Positions 51,279 to 60,378 are shown, numbered from the stretch's first letter. The stretch is 64,000 bases of DNA from Paracoccaceae bacterium (GCA_013003075.1 JABDLJ010000004.1:159046-223045); one strand, 5' to 3'. Made by a program: numbers and translations. The notes: generated by a model not told the origin, from the sequence alone.

Positions 51279-52175
51279 TCAGGCGCTGCAATAGCCCGCG
51301 TTAAAGCCCAGCTCTGGTGTGGCAACGGCCAGGTTTCTCTCTGTCAGATCAATAAGATGTGCAAAAAGGTTGCGGGCGGCGACCGGCAGCATGCGCGGCG
51401 GGATATCGCTGTAGATCTGCGCCGCCAGATCGCCGATTGTCTGCGGCTCGGGGCCGAGGGCGTTCAGGATTTGCGCCTCGCGTTCCAGCCGGTGCGCGAT
51501 CAGCCACTCCAGCCGCTCGGCGGGCGTATCGATCGGCGCTCCGTGCCCGGCAAGGAAGCGCCGCTCGGGGCGCTTTTGCAGACGCGCGCAAGAGGACATG
51601 AAGGCGCGCACATCGCCGTCCGGCGGCGAGATCAGCGTCGAGGACCAGCCCATCACGTGATCGCCCGAAAAGAGAATATCGCCCATCGCGAAGCTGAGAT
51701 GGCCCGAGAAATGGCCCGGTGTGGCGACGACTTCCAGCGCCCAATCCGCGCCTTGCACGGTGTCGGTGTCGCGCAGCGCTGTGTGCGGCTGAAACCCGCT
51801 GTCCACGCCTTCGCCGCCGCCGGTGTGCCCGGCCGCCGCCAGCTCGGCCATGATGGTGCTGCGCCCGTCATGCGCCGCACCGAACCCCATCACCTGTGCG
51901 CCCGTGCGCGCCGCAAGGCGCGCGGCCAGCGGCGCATGGTCGAGATGCGCGTGTGTCACCAGGATATGGCTGATCGTCTGGCCGCGTGTCGCAGACAGCA
52001 CCGCCTGCAGATGCGCTGCGTCGTCCGGGCCGGGGTCGATCACTGCGATTTCGGCCTCGCCGACAAGGTAGGTGTTGGTGCCCCAGTGGGTCATGGGCGA
52101 GGGGTTGGGCGCCAGAACGCTGCGTACCCCCGGCGCGACCTCGTGCGCGATGCCCGTCTGCGGCGCTTTCGTCAT
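51279..52175 (-). CDS. MBL-fold metallo-hydrolase (LACTB2/glyoxalase II-like)
   Basis: A 298-residue protein. The zinc motif T-H-A-H-L-D-H-A-P (H-x-H-x-D-H), V-V-A-T-P-G-H-F-S-G-H (His), F-S-G-D-H-V (Asp) and L-A-G-H-G (His) are all present, as is the C-terminal winged-helix-like domain common in LACTB2-type enzymes. It is cytoplasmic; the substrate is unassigned (thioester or RNA in relatives). It is divergent from an EnvZ-like kinase across 45 bp. Confidence 0.88.
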   Translation of the reverse strand: MTKAPQTGIAHEVAPGVRSVLAPNPSPMTHWGTNTYLVGEAEIAVIDPGPDDAAHLQAVLSATRGQTISHILVTHAHLDHAPLAARLAARTGAQVMGFGAAHDGRSTIMAELAAAGHTGGGEGVDSGFQPHTALRDTDTVQGADWALEVVATPGHFSGHLSFAMGDILFSGDHVMGWSSTLISPPDGDVRAFMSSCARLQKRPERRFLAGHGAPIDTPAERLEWLIAHRLEREAQILNALGPEPQTIGDLAAQIYSDIPPRMLPVAARNLFAHLIDLTERNLAVATPELGFNAGYCSA

Positions 52176-52220
52176 CTTCGCCCTTTCTTTGCCAAGCCGG
52201 GGATGATTAGGCTTGCCCCC

Positions 52221-53534
52221 ATGACCTTCGGCTGGCTGAAACGTTTTGTTCCCAAGTCCCTTTTCGGACGTACGCTGCTGATCCTGCTGGTGCCGATCAT
52301 CACGATCCAGCTTGCTGTGTCATACGTGTTTATCCAGCGCCTTTACGAGAATGTCACGGCGCAGATGACGCAGTCCATGGCCAAGGAAATCCAGCTTGTG
52401 CTCGACCGGATCGAAACCGCGGAGGACCCGCAAGCGGGGCTTGTTGCGGGGGCCGAGCTGGCCGAGCCACTGGCGATCGCCTTGTTCGAGGGCAGGTCGC
52501 TGCCGGCAGGCGACACGCGCGGCGTCTTCGATCTGTCCGGCCGGGTTGTGATGCGCGAATTGCGCACGGAGGTTTCCGGGATCGAGGCGATCGATCTGCG
52601 CAGCAACGACAACCGTGTCAGCCTGGGTCTGAGGTCTCATGGCCGGCCCTTCGTGATGCAATTCGCCCGCAACCGGGTGTCGGCCTCCAACCCGCATCAG
52701 CTTCTGGTCCTGATGGTGTTCGTTTCGCTGATCATGACGCTTGTGTCGTTTCTGTTTCTGAAAAACCAGGTCCGGCCGATCCGGCGGCTGGCGCGCGCCG
52801 CCGAGGCCTTCGGCAAGGGCCGGGTAGAGCCCTACCGGCCAAGCGGCGCAACCGAAGTGCGACAGGCCGGCAATACCTTCCTTGCGATGCGCAACCGGAT
52901 CGAGCGGCATATCGAACAGCGCACGCTTCTGCTGTCTGGCGTCAGCCATGATCTGCGCACGCCGCTGACGCGTCTGAAGCTTGGCCTTTCGCTTCTGGAA
53001 GAAGACGACGCAAAGGCCTTGTTGAATGATGTCAGGGACATGGAGGGCATGCTTGATACGTTTCTCAGCTTTTCACGGCTCGATGCGACAGAAGAGCGTG
53101 AGCCGGTCGATGCGGTGGCCTTCGCCCGCGACCTGATCGAGCAATGCGCCCGCGACGGCGCTGTGACGCTGGGCGCGGTGGAAGGCGAGGGCATGGTCGA
53201 GATCAGCCCGATGACGATCGAGCGGGCGCTGCAGAACCTGATCGGCAACGGGCTGCGTTACGGCACGGCGGTTCGGGTCGGGGTCTCGGTGGCGCCGCGC
53301 TCGGTGCGCTTTCGGATCGAGGACGATGGCCCCGGCATCCCTGAAGAGAAGCGCGAGGCCGCGATGAAGCCCTTCTCCCGGCTCGTTCCCGCGCGCAACC
53401 AGGACAAGGGTAGCGGCGTCGGGCTTGGCCTGTCGATCGTGGGCGACATCGCGCGCCAGCATGGCGGCATGTTGCGGCTGGGCGACAGCGAGGATCTGGG
53501 CGGTCTGAAAGCCGACCTGATCCTGGCGCGCTAG
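52221..53534 (+). CDS. EnvZ-like sensor histidine kinase, no adjacent regulator
   Basis: A 437-residue kinase. Helix 1 (about 15-38), a periplasmic loop of about 110 residues, helix 2 (about 161-180), HAMP, HisKA with H243 in L-S-G-V-S-H-D-L-R-T-P-L-T, and HATPase (N-L-I-G-N-G-L-R-Y, D-D-G-P-G-I-P, G-V-G-L-G-L-S). Similarity is to EnvZ, but no response regulator gene is on either side. The start M-T-F-G-W-L-K is chosen; an ATG six codons earlier is possible. Confidence 0.9.
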   Translation: MTFGWLKRFVPKSLFGRTLLILLVPIITIQLAVSYVFIQRLYENVTAQMTQSMAKEIQLVLDRIETAEDPQAGLVAGAELAEPLAIALFEGRSLPAGDTRGVFDLSGRVVMRELRTEVSGIEAIDLRSNDNRVSLGLRSHGRPFVMQFARNRVSASNPHQLLVLMVFVSLIMTLVSFLFLKNQVRPIRRLARAAEAFGKGRVEPYRPSGATEVRQAGNTFLAMRNRIERHIEQRTLLLSGVSHDLRTPLTRLKLGLSLLEEDDAKALLNDVRDMEGMLDTFLSFSRLDATEEREPVDAVAFARDLIEQCARDGAVTLGAVEGEGMVEISPMTIERALQNLIGNGLRYGTAVRVGVSVAPRSVRFRIEDDGPGIPEEKREAAMKPFSRLVPARNQDKGSGVGLGLSIVGDIARQHGGMLRLGDSEDLGGLKADLILAR

Positions 53535-53613
53535 GCGCTTAGGACGCGGGCGACAGGATGCACGCGCCATGACCTGAAACCTTGCAACAGCAATCGGCTT
53601 TGTCGCGGTACTT

Positions 53614-54453
53614 ATGTGGGCGCTTCTGGCACTGCTGACGGCGGCGAGCGGGCAGGTGCCGCCGTTCCAGCTTGCCGCGATGACGTTTGCCATCGGCGGG
53701 CTTGCGGGGCTGGTCGGCTGGTACCTGCGCGGCACCGGGCGCGCCGTGCTGCGGCAAAGCTGGCGGGCCTGGGCCTTGGGCGTCGGCGGTCTGTTCGGCT
53801 ATCATTTCCTCTACTTCACAGCGCTGCGGAATGCACCGCCCGCGCAGGCCAGCCTGATTGCCTATCTCTGGCCGCTCTTGATCGTTCTCAGCTCGGCCCG
53901 CGCAACCGGCGAGCGGTTGCAGCCCGCCCACCTGATCGGGGCGGGCCTTGCGTTTGTGGGCGCGGCCCTGGTGGTGACCGGCGGCGCGGATGTCGGATTT
54001 CAAGCGCAATACCTGCCGGGCTATGCAATCGCGCTGGCGGCCGCCTTCGTCTGGACCGGGTACTCGGTGCTTTCGCGGCGCCATGCCGACGTGCCGACCG
54101 ATATCGTCACGGGCTTTTGCCTTGTCACCGCGCTTTTCGCCGGGCTGTGCCATCTTGCGCTGGAAGTTACGGTCTGGCCGGCCGGCGCCGTGCAGTGGCT
54201 TGCCGTTCTGGGGCTGGGGCTTGGCCCGGTGGGCCTGGCGTTTTTCGCCTGGGATATCGGCATGAAGAAGGGCGATTTGCCGCTTTTGGGCGCGGCCAGC
54301 TACGCCGCGCCGCTTCTGTCGACGCTGATCCTGATCGCGTTCGGCGTCGCCGAGCCGCATTGGTCGATCGCACTCGCCGCCGCCTTGATCACCATCGGCG
54401 CGGCGCTAGCGGCGACACCGATGCTGCGGCAGACGAAAAAGACAGGATGGTAG
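53614..54453 (+). CDS. DMT (EamA) family transporter, possibly 5'-shortened
   Basis: A 279-residue, nine- to ten-helix drug/metabolite transporter with two EamA halves (L-F-G-Y-H-F-L-Y-F-T-A-L and V-W-T-G-Y-S-V-L-S-R-R). Homologous-looking sequence continues upstream in frame (N-L-A-T-A-I-G-F-V-A-V-L), completing helix 1, but an upstream ATG (53569) is followed after one codon by TGA. Either translation starts at this ATG, shortening helix 1, or at an unusual codon. Its stop lies inside the 3' end of a tRNA gene on the other strand. Confidence 0.83.
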   Translation: MWALLALLTAASGQVPPFQLAAMTFAIGGLAGLVGWYLRGTGRAVLRQSWRAWALGVGGLFGYHFLYFTALRNAPPAQASLIAYLWPLLIVLSSARATGERLQPAHLIGAGLAFVGAALVVTGGADVGFQAQYLPGYAIALAAAFVWTGYSVLSRRHADVPTDIVTGFCLVTALFAGLCHLALEVTVWPAGAVQWLAVLGLGLGPVGLAFFAWDIGMKKGDLPLLGAASYAAPLLSTLILIAFGVAEPHWSIALAAALITIGAALAATPMLRQTKKTGW

Positions 54454-54524
54454 GCCCGGCAGGACTCGAACCTGCAACCAAAGCGTTATGAGCGCTCTGC
54501 TCTAACCAATTGAGCTACAGGCCC
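54448..54524 (-). tRNA. tRNA with CAT anticodon (probably Ile2, lysidine-modified)
   Basis: Cloverleaf on the minus strand: acceptor GGGCCTG with a G-U end pair, D-arm GCTCAATTGGTTAGAGC, anticodon loop CTCATAA, T-arm GCAGGTTCGAGTCCTGC, encoded CCA. CAT serves initiator Met, elongator Met and Ile2. It is not an initiator (first pair closes, no initiator-type GGG/CCC anticodon stem). The choice of Ile2 over elongator Met is by resemblance and is uncertain. Confidence 0.85.
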
Positions 54525-54643
54525 GCCGCAACTGCATGTACCAAAGCCGCCGGATCGGTCAAGCGCAATGACAAATCGCGCATTTGCCAATCCCCGGCTT
54601 TCGCGCTATCGCAAGCGCGAACTCTTACGCGAAGGATCGGGCG

Positions 54644-55090
54644 ATGGCTGGCACAGCCGGAGTGTTGAAGCGCTACAGTTTGGTTCTGGTCGCGGTCACG
54701 CTTCTGATGGCGGCGCTGTGGTATGCGCTGGGGCGCTTTTTCGGCATCGGCGCGCCGCTTGCGCAGGGGCTGATCGCGCCGATGATCGCCGCGCTTGACG
54801 CGGGCCAGCAGCACTACAGGCGCTACCGGGCGCGGCCCACGACATCGGAAAGCTGGGATCACGCGGTGGCCTTCATGGTGCCGAACCTGATCCTCTTTGC
54901 GCTCTCGGGCTTCATCGCGATCTTCAGCGGTGTCCTACTTGACCTCGATGGCCGCAGCATCCTGATCCTGCTGGTCATCGCCGCGATAGTGCTTGGCCTG
55001 GTGTTCTTGGCGAACCGGTTCTTTTTCGCCTTCGGAGCGAAATCGGCGTTCAATACCATGAAACGAAAAGGAAGGAACGCTCGCAAATGA
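54644..55090 (+). CDS. ABZJ_00895-like small membrane protein
   Basis: A 148-residue protein with four predicted helices ([40 protein letters not shown]) and a basic C-terminus. It resembles the uncharacterised ABZJ_00895 family. The start is supported by GAAGGATCGGGCG upstream and skips a non-membrane leader. It overlaps purM by 4 bp, so it may be co-expressed with purine synthesis. Confidence 0.78.
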   Translation: MAGTAGVLKRYSLVLVAVTLLMAALWYALGRFFGIGAPLAQGLIAPMIAALDAGQQHYRRYRARPTTSESWDHAVAFMVPNLILFALSGFIAIFSGVLLDLDGRSILILLVIAAIVLGLVFLANRFFFAFGAKSAFNTMKRKGRNARK

Positions 55091-56136
55091 GCCAGCCTGA
55101 CAAGAGCGGCCTGACCTATGCCGAGGCGGGCGTCGATATCGATGCCGGCAATGCGCTTGTCGAGCGCATCAAACCAGCCGCCAGGCGCACCCTGCGCAGC
55201 GGCGTGATGGCCGGACTGGGCGGGTTTGGCGGGCTTTTCGATCTGAAGGCCGCGGGCTATGACGATCCGATCCTGGTGGCCGCGACCGATGGCGTGGGCA
55301 CCAAGCTGCGCATCGCCATCGACACCGGCGAGGTGGGCGGCGTCGGCATCGACCTTGTCGCGATGTGCGTCAACGATCTGATCTGCCAGGGCGCCGAGCC
55401 GCTGTTTTTCCTCGACTATTTCGCCACCGGCAAATTGTCGGTCGAGGCCGCGGCGGCGGTGATCGAAGGTATCGCCACCGGCTGCGAGCGCTCGGGCTGC
55501 GCGCTGATCGGCGGCGAGACCGCCGAGATGCCGGGGATGTACCCTGAGGGCGATTTCGATCTGGCCGGCTTTGCCGTGGGCGCGATGGAGCGCGGCGCCG
55601 CGCTGCCGTCGGGCGTGGCGACCGGCGATGTGCTGATCGGGCTTGCCTCGGACGGGGTGCATTCCAACGGCTATTCGCTGGTGCGCCGGATCGTCGAGCG
55701 CAGCGGTCTTGGCTGGGCCGATGACTGCCCCTGGGCGCCGGGCACGCTTGGCGCGGCGCTGCTGACCCCGACGCGGCTATATGTCCAGCCCGCCCTGGCC
55801 GCGATCCGCGCCGGCGGCGTGCATGGGCTGGCCCATATCACCGGCGGTGGTCTGACCGAGAACCTGCCGCGCGTTCTGCCCGAAGGGCTTGGCGCCGAGG
55901 TCGATCTCGGCGCCTGGGATCTGCCGGCGGTCTTTGGATGGCTGGCCCAAAGCGGCGGTCTGGCGCAAGCCGAGCTCTTGAAAACCTTCAACGCGGGCAT
56001 CGGCATGGTGCTGGTGTGCGCGCCGGACGCCGCGGACAGCATCGCGCAAACGCTTCGCGCAGCGGGCGAAAGCACATGCATCCTTGGCCGCGTAATCGAG
56101 GGCGAGGGCGTTCACTACGCAGGCGCGCTTTTGTGA
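55087..56136 (+). CDS. purM: Phosphoribosylformylglycinamidine cyclo-ligase
   Basis: AIR synthetase, fifth step of purine biosynthesis: FGAM + ATP to AIR. It has 349 residues; the family motifs [22 protein letters not shown] and [11 protein letters not shown] are intact. It ends in a GTGA overlap with purN, the order conserved across proteobacteria. Confidence 0.97.
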   Translation: MSQPDKSGLTYAEAGVDIDAGNALVERIKPAARRTLRSGVMAGLGGFGGLFDLKAAGYDDPILVAATDGVGTKLRIAIDTGEVGGVGIDLVAMCVNDLICQGAEPLFFLDYFATGKLSVEAAAAVIEGIATGCERSGCALIGGETAEMPGMYPEGDFDLAGFAVGAMERGAALPSGVATGDVLIGLASDGVHSNGYSLVRRIVERSGLGWADDCPWAPGTLGAALLTPTRLYVQPALAAIRAGGVHGLAHITGGGLTENLPRVLPEGLGAEVDLGAWDLPAVFGWLAQSGGLAQAELLKTFNAGIGMVLVCAPDAADSIAQTLRAAGESTCILGRVIEGEGVHYAGALL

Positions 56137-56726
56137 CCGAACGGGTGGCCATTTTGATCTCGGGCTCGGGCTCGAACATGGTCAGCCTGGTGCAGTCGAT
56201 GACCGGCGATCACCCGGCGCGCCCTGTTCTGGTGCTGGCCAATTCCGAAACGGCAGGGGGGCTGGCCAAGGCCCGCGCGTTGGGCGTCGAGACTGCGGTG
56301 GTCGATCACCGCCGCTTTGCCGGCGACCGCGCGGCATTCGAGGACGCCTTGCACGCGCGTCTGACCAAGTCCGGCCCGGACATCCTTTGCCTTGCCGGCT
56401 TCATGCGCATTCTGACCGAAGGCTTCACCCGGTGCTGGGACGGGCGGATGCTGAACATCCATCCCTCGCTGTTGCCGAAGTACCGCGGCCTGAACACCCA
56501 CGCGCGGGCAATCGAGGCCGGCGACGGCGAAGCGGGATGCACCGTGCACGAGGTCACCGCCGCGCTCGACGATGGCCCGATCCTGGGCCAGGCGCGGGTT
56601 CCGGTCCGCCCCGGCGACACGCCGGACGAACTGGCCGCCCGCGTTCTGGTGCAGGAACATGCGCTTTACCCGGCGGTCCTTCGCCGCTTTTCCGCAGGCG
56701 ACCGCACACCGGTCTTCTTGCCGTAG
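56133..56726 (+). CDS. purN: Phosphoribosylglycinamide formyltransferase
   Basis: GAR transformylase, third step of purine biosynthesis, using 10-formyl-THF. It has 197 residues from a GTG overlapping the purM stop. Motifs: I-S-G-S-G-S-N-M near the N-terminus, [19 protein letters not shown] with the catalytic His, and D-D-G-P-I-L-G-Q. Confidence 0.96.
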   Translation: MTERVAILISGSGSNMVSLVQSMTGDHPARPVLVLANSETAGGLAKARALGVETAVVDHRRFAGDRAAFEDALHARLTKSGPDILCLAGFMRILTEGFTRCWDGRMLNIHPSLLPKYRGLNTHARAIEAGDGEAGCTVHEVTAALDDGPILGQARVPVRPGDTPDELAARVLVQEHALYPAVLRRFSAGDRTPVFLP

Positions 56727-56787
56727 CGCCGTTCTTTGCCTATCACGGTGCGATAAAACACAACCCCGAGCGGATATTACAACCCAC

Positions 56788-57945
56788 ATGATCACGATCA
56801 CCACCACCGAGGGGCTGGCCGACTTCTGCGCGCGCGCCGCATCGCACACCTACGTAACGGTAGATACCGAGTTTCTGCGCGAGCGGACCTATTACTCCAA
56901 ACTATGCCTGATCCAGCTTGCCGTTCCGGGCGACGCCGATGAGGACGCGGTGCTCGTCGACCCGCTGGCCGGCGATATGTCGCTGGAGCCGCTCTACGAT
57001 CTGTTCCGCAACAAAAGCGTGGTGAAGGTGTTTCACGCCGCGCGCCAGGATCTTGAGATCTTCTATGTCGATGCCGGCGTCTTTCCAGAGCCGCTTTTTG
57101 ACACGCAGGTCGCCGCTATGGTCGCCGGTTTCGGCGAACAGGTCGGTTACGAGACGCTGGTGCGCAAGATCGCCAAGTCCTCGCTCGACAAGACCTCGCG
57201 GTTCACCGACTGGTCGCGGCGGCCGCTGACCGACGCCCAGAAGACCTATGCGCTGGCCGATGTCACGCACCTTCGGACGATCTACGAGTTTCTGAAAGCC
57301 AAGCTGGAAAAGTCCGGCCGCAAGGAATGGGTCGAGGAAGAGCTGGCGGTTCTGACCGATCCGGCCACCTACGAGGCCGACCCGGCCACCGCGTGGAAGC
57401 GGATCAAGACCCGCACCAATTCCGGCAAGTTCCTTGCCATCGTGCGCGAGCTTGCACGGTTCCGCGAGACCCTTGCGCAGGCCCGGAACATCCCGCGCAA
57501 CCGGGTCCTGAAGGACGACGCCATACTCGAGCTGGCCTCCACCAAGCCGAAATCCGAAGCCGATCTCGGACGCTCGCGTCTTGTGCTGCGCGAGGCGCGC
57601 AAAGGCGAGATCGCAAAGGGAATTCTGAACGCCGTGGCCGCCGGCGTTGCCGCCGATCCCGCGAGCTATCCCGAGGTCGAAAACCGCCGCGACCGGCTAC
57701 AGGTCAATCCCGCGCTGGCGGATTTGCTGCGCGTACTTCTGAAGGCGAAATCCGAAGAAGCCGGCGTGGCGCAAAAGCTGATCGCAACCGCGTCCGAACT
57801 TGACGAGATTGCCGGCGGCGAGCTTGAAGGGCCCGCCCTGCGCGGCTGGCGGCGCAAGGTCTTCGGCGAAGATGCGCTGCGGCTCTGCAATGGCGAGGTA
57901 GCCCTGACCGCCAAGGGCAGCCGGGTCAAGATCATCGCGCTGTAG
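56788..57945 (+). CDS. rnd: Ribonuclease D
   Basis: A 3'-5' exoribonuclease that trims tRNA and other small RNA ends. It has 385 residues. The DEDD active-site pieces V-D-T-E-F-L-R-E-R (Asp, Glu), F-H-A-A-R-Q-D-L-E (Asp) and Y-A-L-A-D-V-T-H-L (Tyr/Asp) are present, followed by an HRDC domain and a C-terminal helical region. It lies 61 bp after purN on the same strand. The stop codon is part of a 7-bp tandem repeat. Confidence 0.95.
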   Translation: MITITTTEGLADFCARAASHTYVTVDTEFLRERTYYSKLCLIQLAVPGDADEDAVLVDPLAGDMSLEPLYDLFRNKSVVKVFHAARQDLEIFYVDAGVFPEPLFDTQVAAMVAGFGEQVGYETLVRKIAKSSLDKTSRFTDWSRRPLTDAQKTYALADVTHLRTIYEFLKAKLEKSGRKEWVEEELAVLTDPATYEADPATAWKRIKTRTNSGKFLAIVRELARFRETLAQARNIPRNRVLKDDAILELASTKPKSEADLGRSRLVLREARKGEIAKGILNAVAAGVAADPASYPEVENRRDRLQVNPALADLLRVLLKAKSEEAGVAQKLIATASELDEIAGGELEGPALRGWRRKVFGEDALRLCNGEVALTAKGSRVKIIAL

Positions 57946-57963
57946 CGCCTAGCGCCTAGCGCC
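57943..57963. repeat. Three tandem TAGCGCC units holding two stop codons
   Basis: TAGCGCC occurs three times in a row, and a fourth unit differs in one base (TAGCGGC). The first TAG ends rnd; the CTA at the junction of the third and fourth units is the minus-strand stop of the converging lipoprotein gene. Confidence 0.9.
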
Positions 57964-58421
57964 TAGCGGCGCAGCGCCCGCCCGCCATCGGCTGCAAGCA
58001 CCTGAATTTGCCGGATCCCGGCCAGATCGGCGTCGCTGAGAAACCGCGCAGCGGTGATGTTGCGGGTGGCCGGCGCGCCGATGGGCGTGCCCGGCTCTGG
58101 CGCCTCGGCGCGAAACTCAAAGCCGATCAACGCGGGGTTTTGCGTCGCCACGAAGACCAGCGCCGCATCATGCGCGCCCTGCCGCGCCGCCAGCCCGCGC
58201 GCGACCAGGATGGCGCCGCCCGGCGCAGGATCGAGCCTCAGGCCGGTGATCTGCGGCACCAACGGGCGCGGATCGGTCGCGCGCGCCCTGTTCGGCACAA
58301 GCTGGGCCGGCGCCTCAGGCTCGGACCGAAACCAGTTCAGCGGGTTGAGACGGCTCTCGCTGACCCGGCTGCAGCCGGCCAGCAACACCGCGCACAATCC
58401 AAGCGTTACCGCAATCTTCAT
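57963..58421 (-). CDS. Small lipoprotein, function unknown
   Basis: A 152-residue protein starting M-K-I-A-V-T-L-G-L-C-A-V-L-L-A-G-C, a clean lipobox with the lipidated Cys at 17. Ser follows, so outer-membrane targeting is expected by the +2 rule. The mature part is Pro/Ala-rich, then a beta-type region (I-T-G-L-R-L-D-P-A-P-G-G-A-I-L-V-A-R-G-L-A). No family is named. A long frame further upstream in the same phase is antisense to sufE and was discarded. Confidence 0.8.
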   Translation of the reverse strand: MKIAVTLGLCAVLLAGCSRVSESRLNPLNWFRSEPEAPAQLVPNRARATDPRPLVPQITGLRLDPAPGGAILVARGLAARQGAHDAALVFVATQNPALIGFEFRAEAPEPGTPIGAPATRNITAARFLSDADLAGIRQIQVLAADGGRALRR

Positions 58422-58541
58422 ACCCCATATCCCCCTCAGCCTTCTGACCGATCTATGACATGGGGCGCGCAAAAACAAAACCGTCTGGACGCGGCGGGGC
58501 TGCCGCCTTAGATCAGCAGGCAAGCGACAAGGATCACAACG

Positions 58542-58967
58542 ATGGCCACCGAAGCCTTTGAAGACATTGCCGAGACGTTCGAGTTCCTCGACGACTGGGA
58601 AGACCGCTATCGCACGATCATCGACATGGGCCGCGCGATGGAGCCGCTGGAAGACGCGTTCCGCGTGCCGGCCACCAAGGTCGAGGGCTGCGCCAGCCAG
58701 GTCTGGCTGGTGCCGCAGATCGAGGGAACCGGGGCAGGGGCTGTCTTCCGGTTCCGCGGCGACAGCGACGCGATGATCGTGCGCGGCCTGATCGCGGTGC
58801 TGGCGGCGCTTTATAACGGGCTCACGGTCAAGGACGTCACCACGGTCGACGCGCCGGCCGAACTGGCACGGCTGGGCCTCAACGATCATTTGTCTGCGCA
58901 GCGCTCCAACGGCTTGCGCGCAATGGTCGAACGCATCCGCATGATCGCCGCGACCGAGGCCGCCTAG
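58542..58967 (+). CDS. sufE: SufE family Fe-S assembly protein
   Basis: Accepts persulfide sulfur from cysteine desulfurase SufS and passes it to the Suf scaffold. It has 141 residues; the persulfide-carrying Cys is C50 in K-V-E-G-C-A-S-Q-V-W-L, the family signature. The rest of the suf operon is not in this window. Its stop overlaps the converging gene's stop by the palindrome CTAG. Confidence 0.94.
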   Translation: MATEAFEDIAETFEFLDDWEDRYRTIIDMGRAMEPLEDAFRVPATKVEGCASQVWLVPQIEGTGAGAVFRFRGDSDAMIVRGLIAVLAALYNGLTVKDVTTVDAPAELARLGLNDHLSAQRSNGLRAMVERIRMIAATEAA

Positions 58968-59611
58968 CTGCGCGCCGCCAGCTGTGCCAGCGTCGCGGCC
59001 AGATCGCCATAGCCGGTAAAGCGCCGCTCGAAGGCAAGCCCAAGCCTGTCCGCGCAGGCCCGCGCCTTTTCCGTCAGCTCCGGATCGTCGGTCTGCGCCT
59101 GGTAGACCAGCTTCTCGTAATGGCCGAAATAGGTGTCGCGAAGCTCTGGATGCCGGTCGAGCCCCAGCGGCCTGGTGACGAACGCATCGAACTGGCGCAC
59201 CAGGAAATCGGTCAGGTAGAACGCCGTGAACTCGGTCTCGGCCAGCTTGGCAAACGCGTCGTTGCCTTCGAAAAACGAATAACAATGCGGTCCTTCGACC
59301 ATCGAAACGCCCAGGGACTTGCACATTTCCTGCAACCGCCCGCCGGTGCCGCAATCGGCGTATACAACGAAGATCTCGTCATAGCCTGGCCGGTGCCGTT
59401 CGACCGCCTCGGCAACCGCGGCGGGGATCTTGTCCGGCGTGTTGTGCAAGATGGCCGGCAGGCAGGCAAGATCGAGATGATCCCAGCCGCCCGCCTGCTT
59501 CAGCGCGACGATCTCATGCGCCAGCGCGCCGCACGCCAAAAGCAGCACGCGGCCTGCGCGCTCGGGCGCCCGTCCGCTGTGGGTCAGGGTCATGGGATCC
59601 GGAAGCGTCAT
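58964..59611 (-). CDS. DUF1638 family protein
   Basis: A 215-residue protein (M-T-L-P-D-P-M-T-L). DUF1638 features: L-L-L-A-C-G-A-L-A-H-E-I, L-A-C-L-P-A-I-L-H-N-T-P-D, V-V-Y-A-D-C-G-T-G-G, G-P-H-C-Y-S-F-F, with several Cys/His suited to bind metal or corrinoid. Members often neighbour corrinoid-dependent methyltransferase genes, and a corrinoid protein gene is 0.8 kb away on the same strand. An upstream TTG would add nine residues. Confidence 0.85.
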   Translation of the reverse strand: MTLPDPMTLTHSGRAPERAGRVLLLACGALAHEIVALKQAGGWDHLDLACLPAILHNTPDKIPAAVAEAVERHRPGYDEIFVVYADCGTGGRLQEMCKSLGVSMVEGPHCYSFFEGNDAFAKLAETEFTAFYLTDFLVRQFDAFVTRPLGLDRHPELRDTYFGHYEKLVYQAQTDDPELTEKARACADRLGLAFERRFTGYGDLAATLAQLAARS

Positions 59612-59689
59612 ATCGGCCCGCCAGCAGAGTTGATGCAAGCATCAGGCGCGCTGGGCGGCGTCGGTGTCAAGACCCGCGCGGGACCGCTT

Positions 59690-60031
59690 CTAGCGCGGCG
59701 CAAGACGCACGGCCGTTCCGTAGAAAACGACCTCCGAGGCGGCTTGCTGAATGGTCGAGGTCTCCATCCGCATCGCAACGACGGCATCGGCGCCAAGCCG
59801 CGCCGCCTCGTCCAGCATCCGGTCGAAGGCCTGCTCGCGGGCGCCGGCCAGCAGCTGCGAATACTCGCGGACCTCGCCGCCCACCAGGTTGCGCAGCGCC
59901 GCCACGATGTCCGAGCCGATATGCTTGGCCCGCACGGTCGAGCCACGCACCACCCCCAGCGCCTCGGCGATGTCGCGCCCGGCGATCCCGTCGGTCGTCA
60001 CGACCAGGATATCACTTTTCGATATGGTCAT
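59690..60031 (-). CDS. YbjQ family protein
   Basis: A 113-residue protein of the YbjQ/UPF0145 family, small pentameric proteins sometimes called heavy-metal binding: T-D-G-I-A-G-R-D-I early, R-G-S-T-V-R-A-K, then A-R-L-G-A-D-A-V-V-A-M-R-M-E-T-S near the end. The function is unknown. It overlaps the upstream small membrane protein gene by 20 bp on the same strand. Confidence 0.85.
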   Translation of the reverse strand: MTISKSDILVVTTDGIAGRDIAEALGVVRGSTVRAKHIGSDIVAALRNLVGGEVREYSQLLAGAREQAFDRMLDEAARLGADAVVAMRMETSTIQQAASEVVFYGTAVRLAPR

Positions 60032-60230
60032 AGTGATCGTCCTCCCGGCTTTGCACGCGGTCGGCTATGACGCGCCAGATCACGTAGCCCACCAGCAAGA
60101 CCGGTATCGCGACCAGCCCGGCCGCCGGGCCGACCTGCAGCGCCGCGGCGAGGTAGGAAGCAATCAGCACAGTGACGCCGGCCGCGACGACGACCATCAC
60201 GAGTATCAAAACCAGGCGATCAAGGGGCAT
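60012..60230 (-). CDS. Small two-helix membrane protein
   Basis: A 72-residue protein starting M-P-L-D-R-L-V-L-I-L-V-M-V-V. Helix 1 spans 5-27, helix 2 about 32-52, and the tail is charged. The family is not recognised. The 20-bp overlap into ybjQ suggests a translationally coupled pair. Confidence 0.7.
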   Translation of the reverse strand: MPLDRLVLILVMVVVAAGVTVLIASYLAAALQVGPAAGLVAIPVLLVGYVIWRVIADRVQSREDDHYDHIEK

Positions 60231-60378
60231 CCGAAATCCTTTCGCCCCAGAAATGGGGCCCCGGGCCCGCATTCGCAAGCCTTTAGGGTCAAGCCGGGAC
60301 GGGCGACGTGCCTGCGGCCCGTTCCAAGTGTTTCAAAATATCGCGGGGTCCGGGGCAGCGCCCCGGTGGCGCCGGGAT

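Noticed and set aside
51243..52220. Long N-terminal extension of the EnvZ-like kinase
   Set aside because: The extension is antisense to the MBL hydrolase; the kinase begins naturally at M-T-F-G-W-L-K.
53575..53577. TGA as a selenocysteine codon in the DMT transporter
   Set aside because: No SECIS-like hairpin immediately downstream was seen and no selenoprotein of this family is known.
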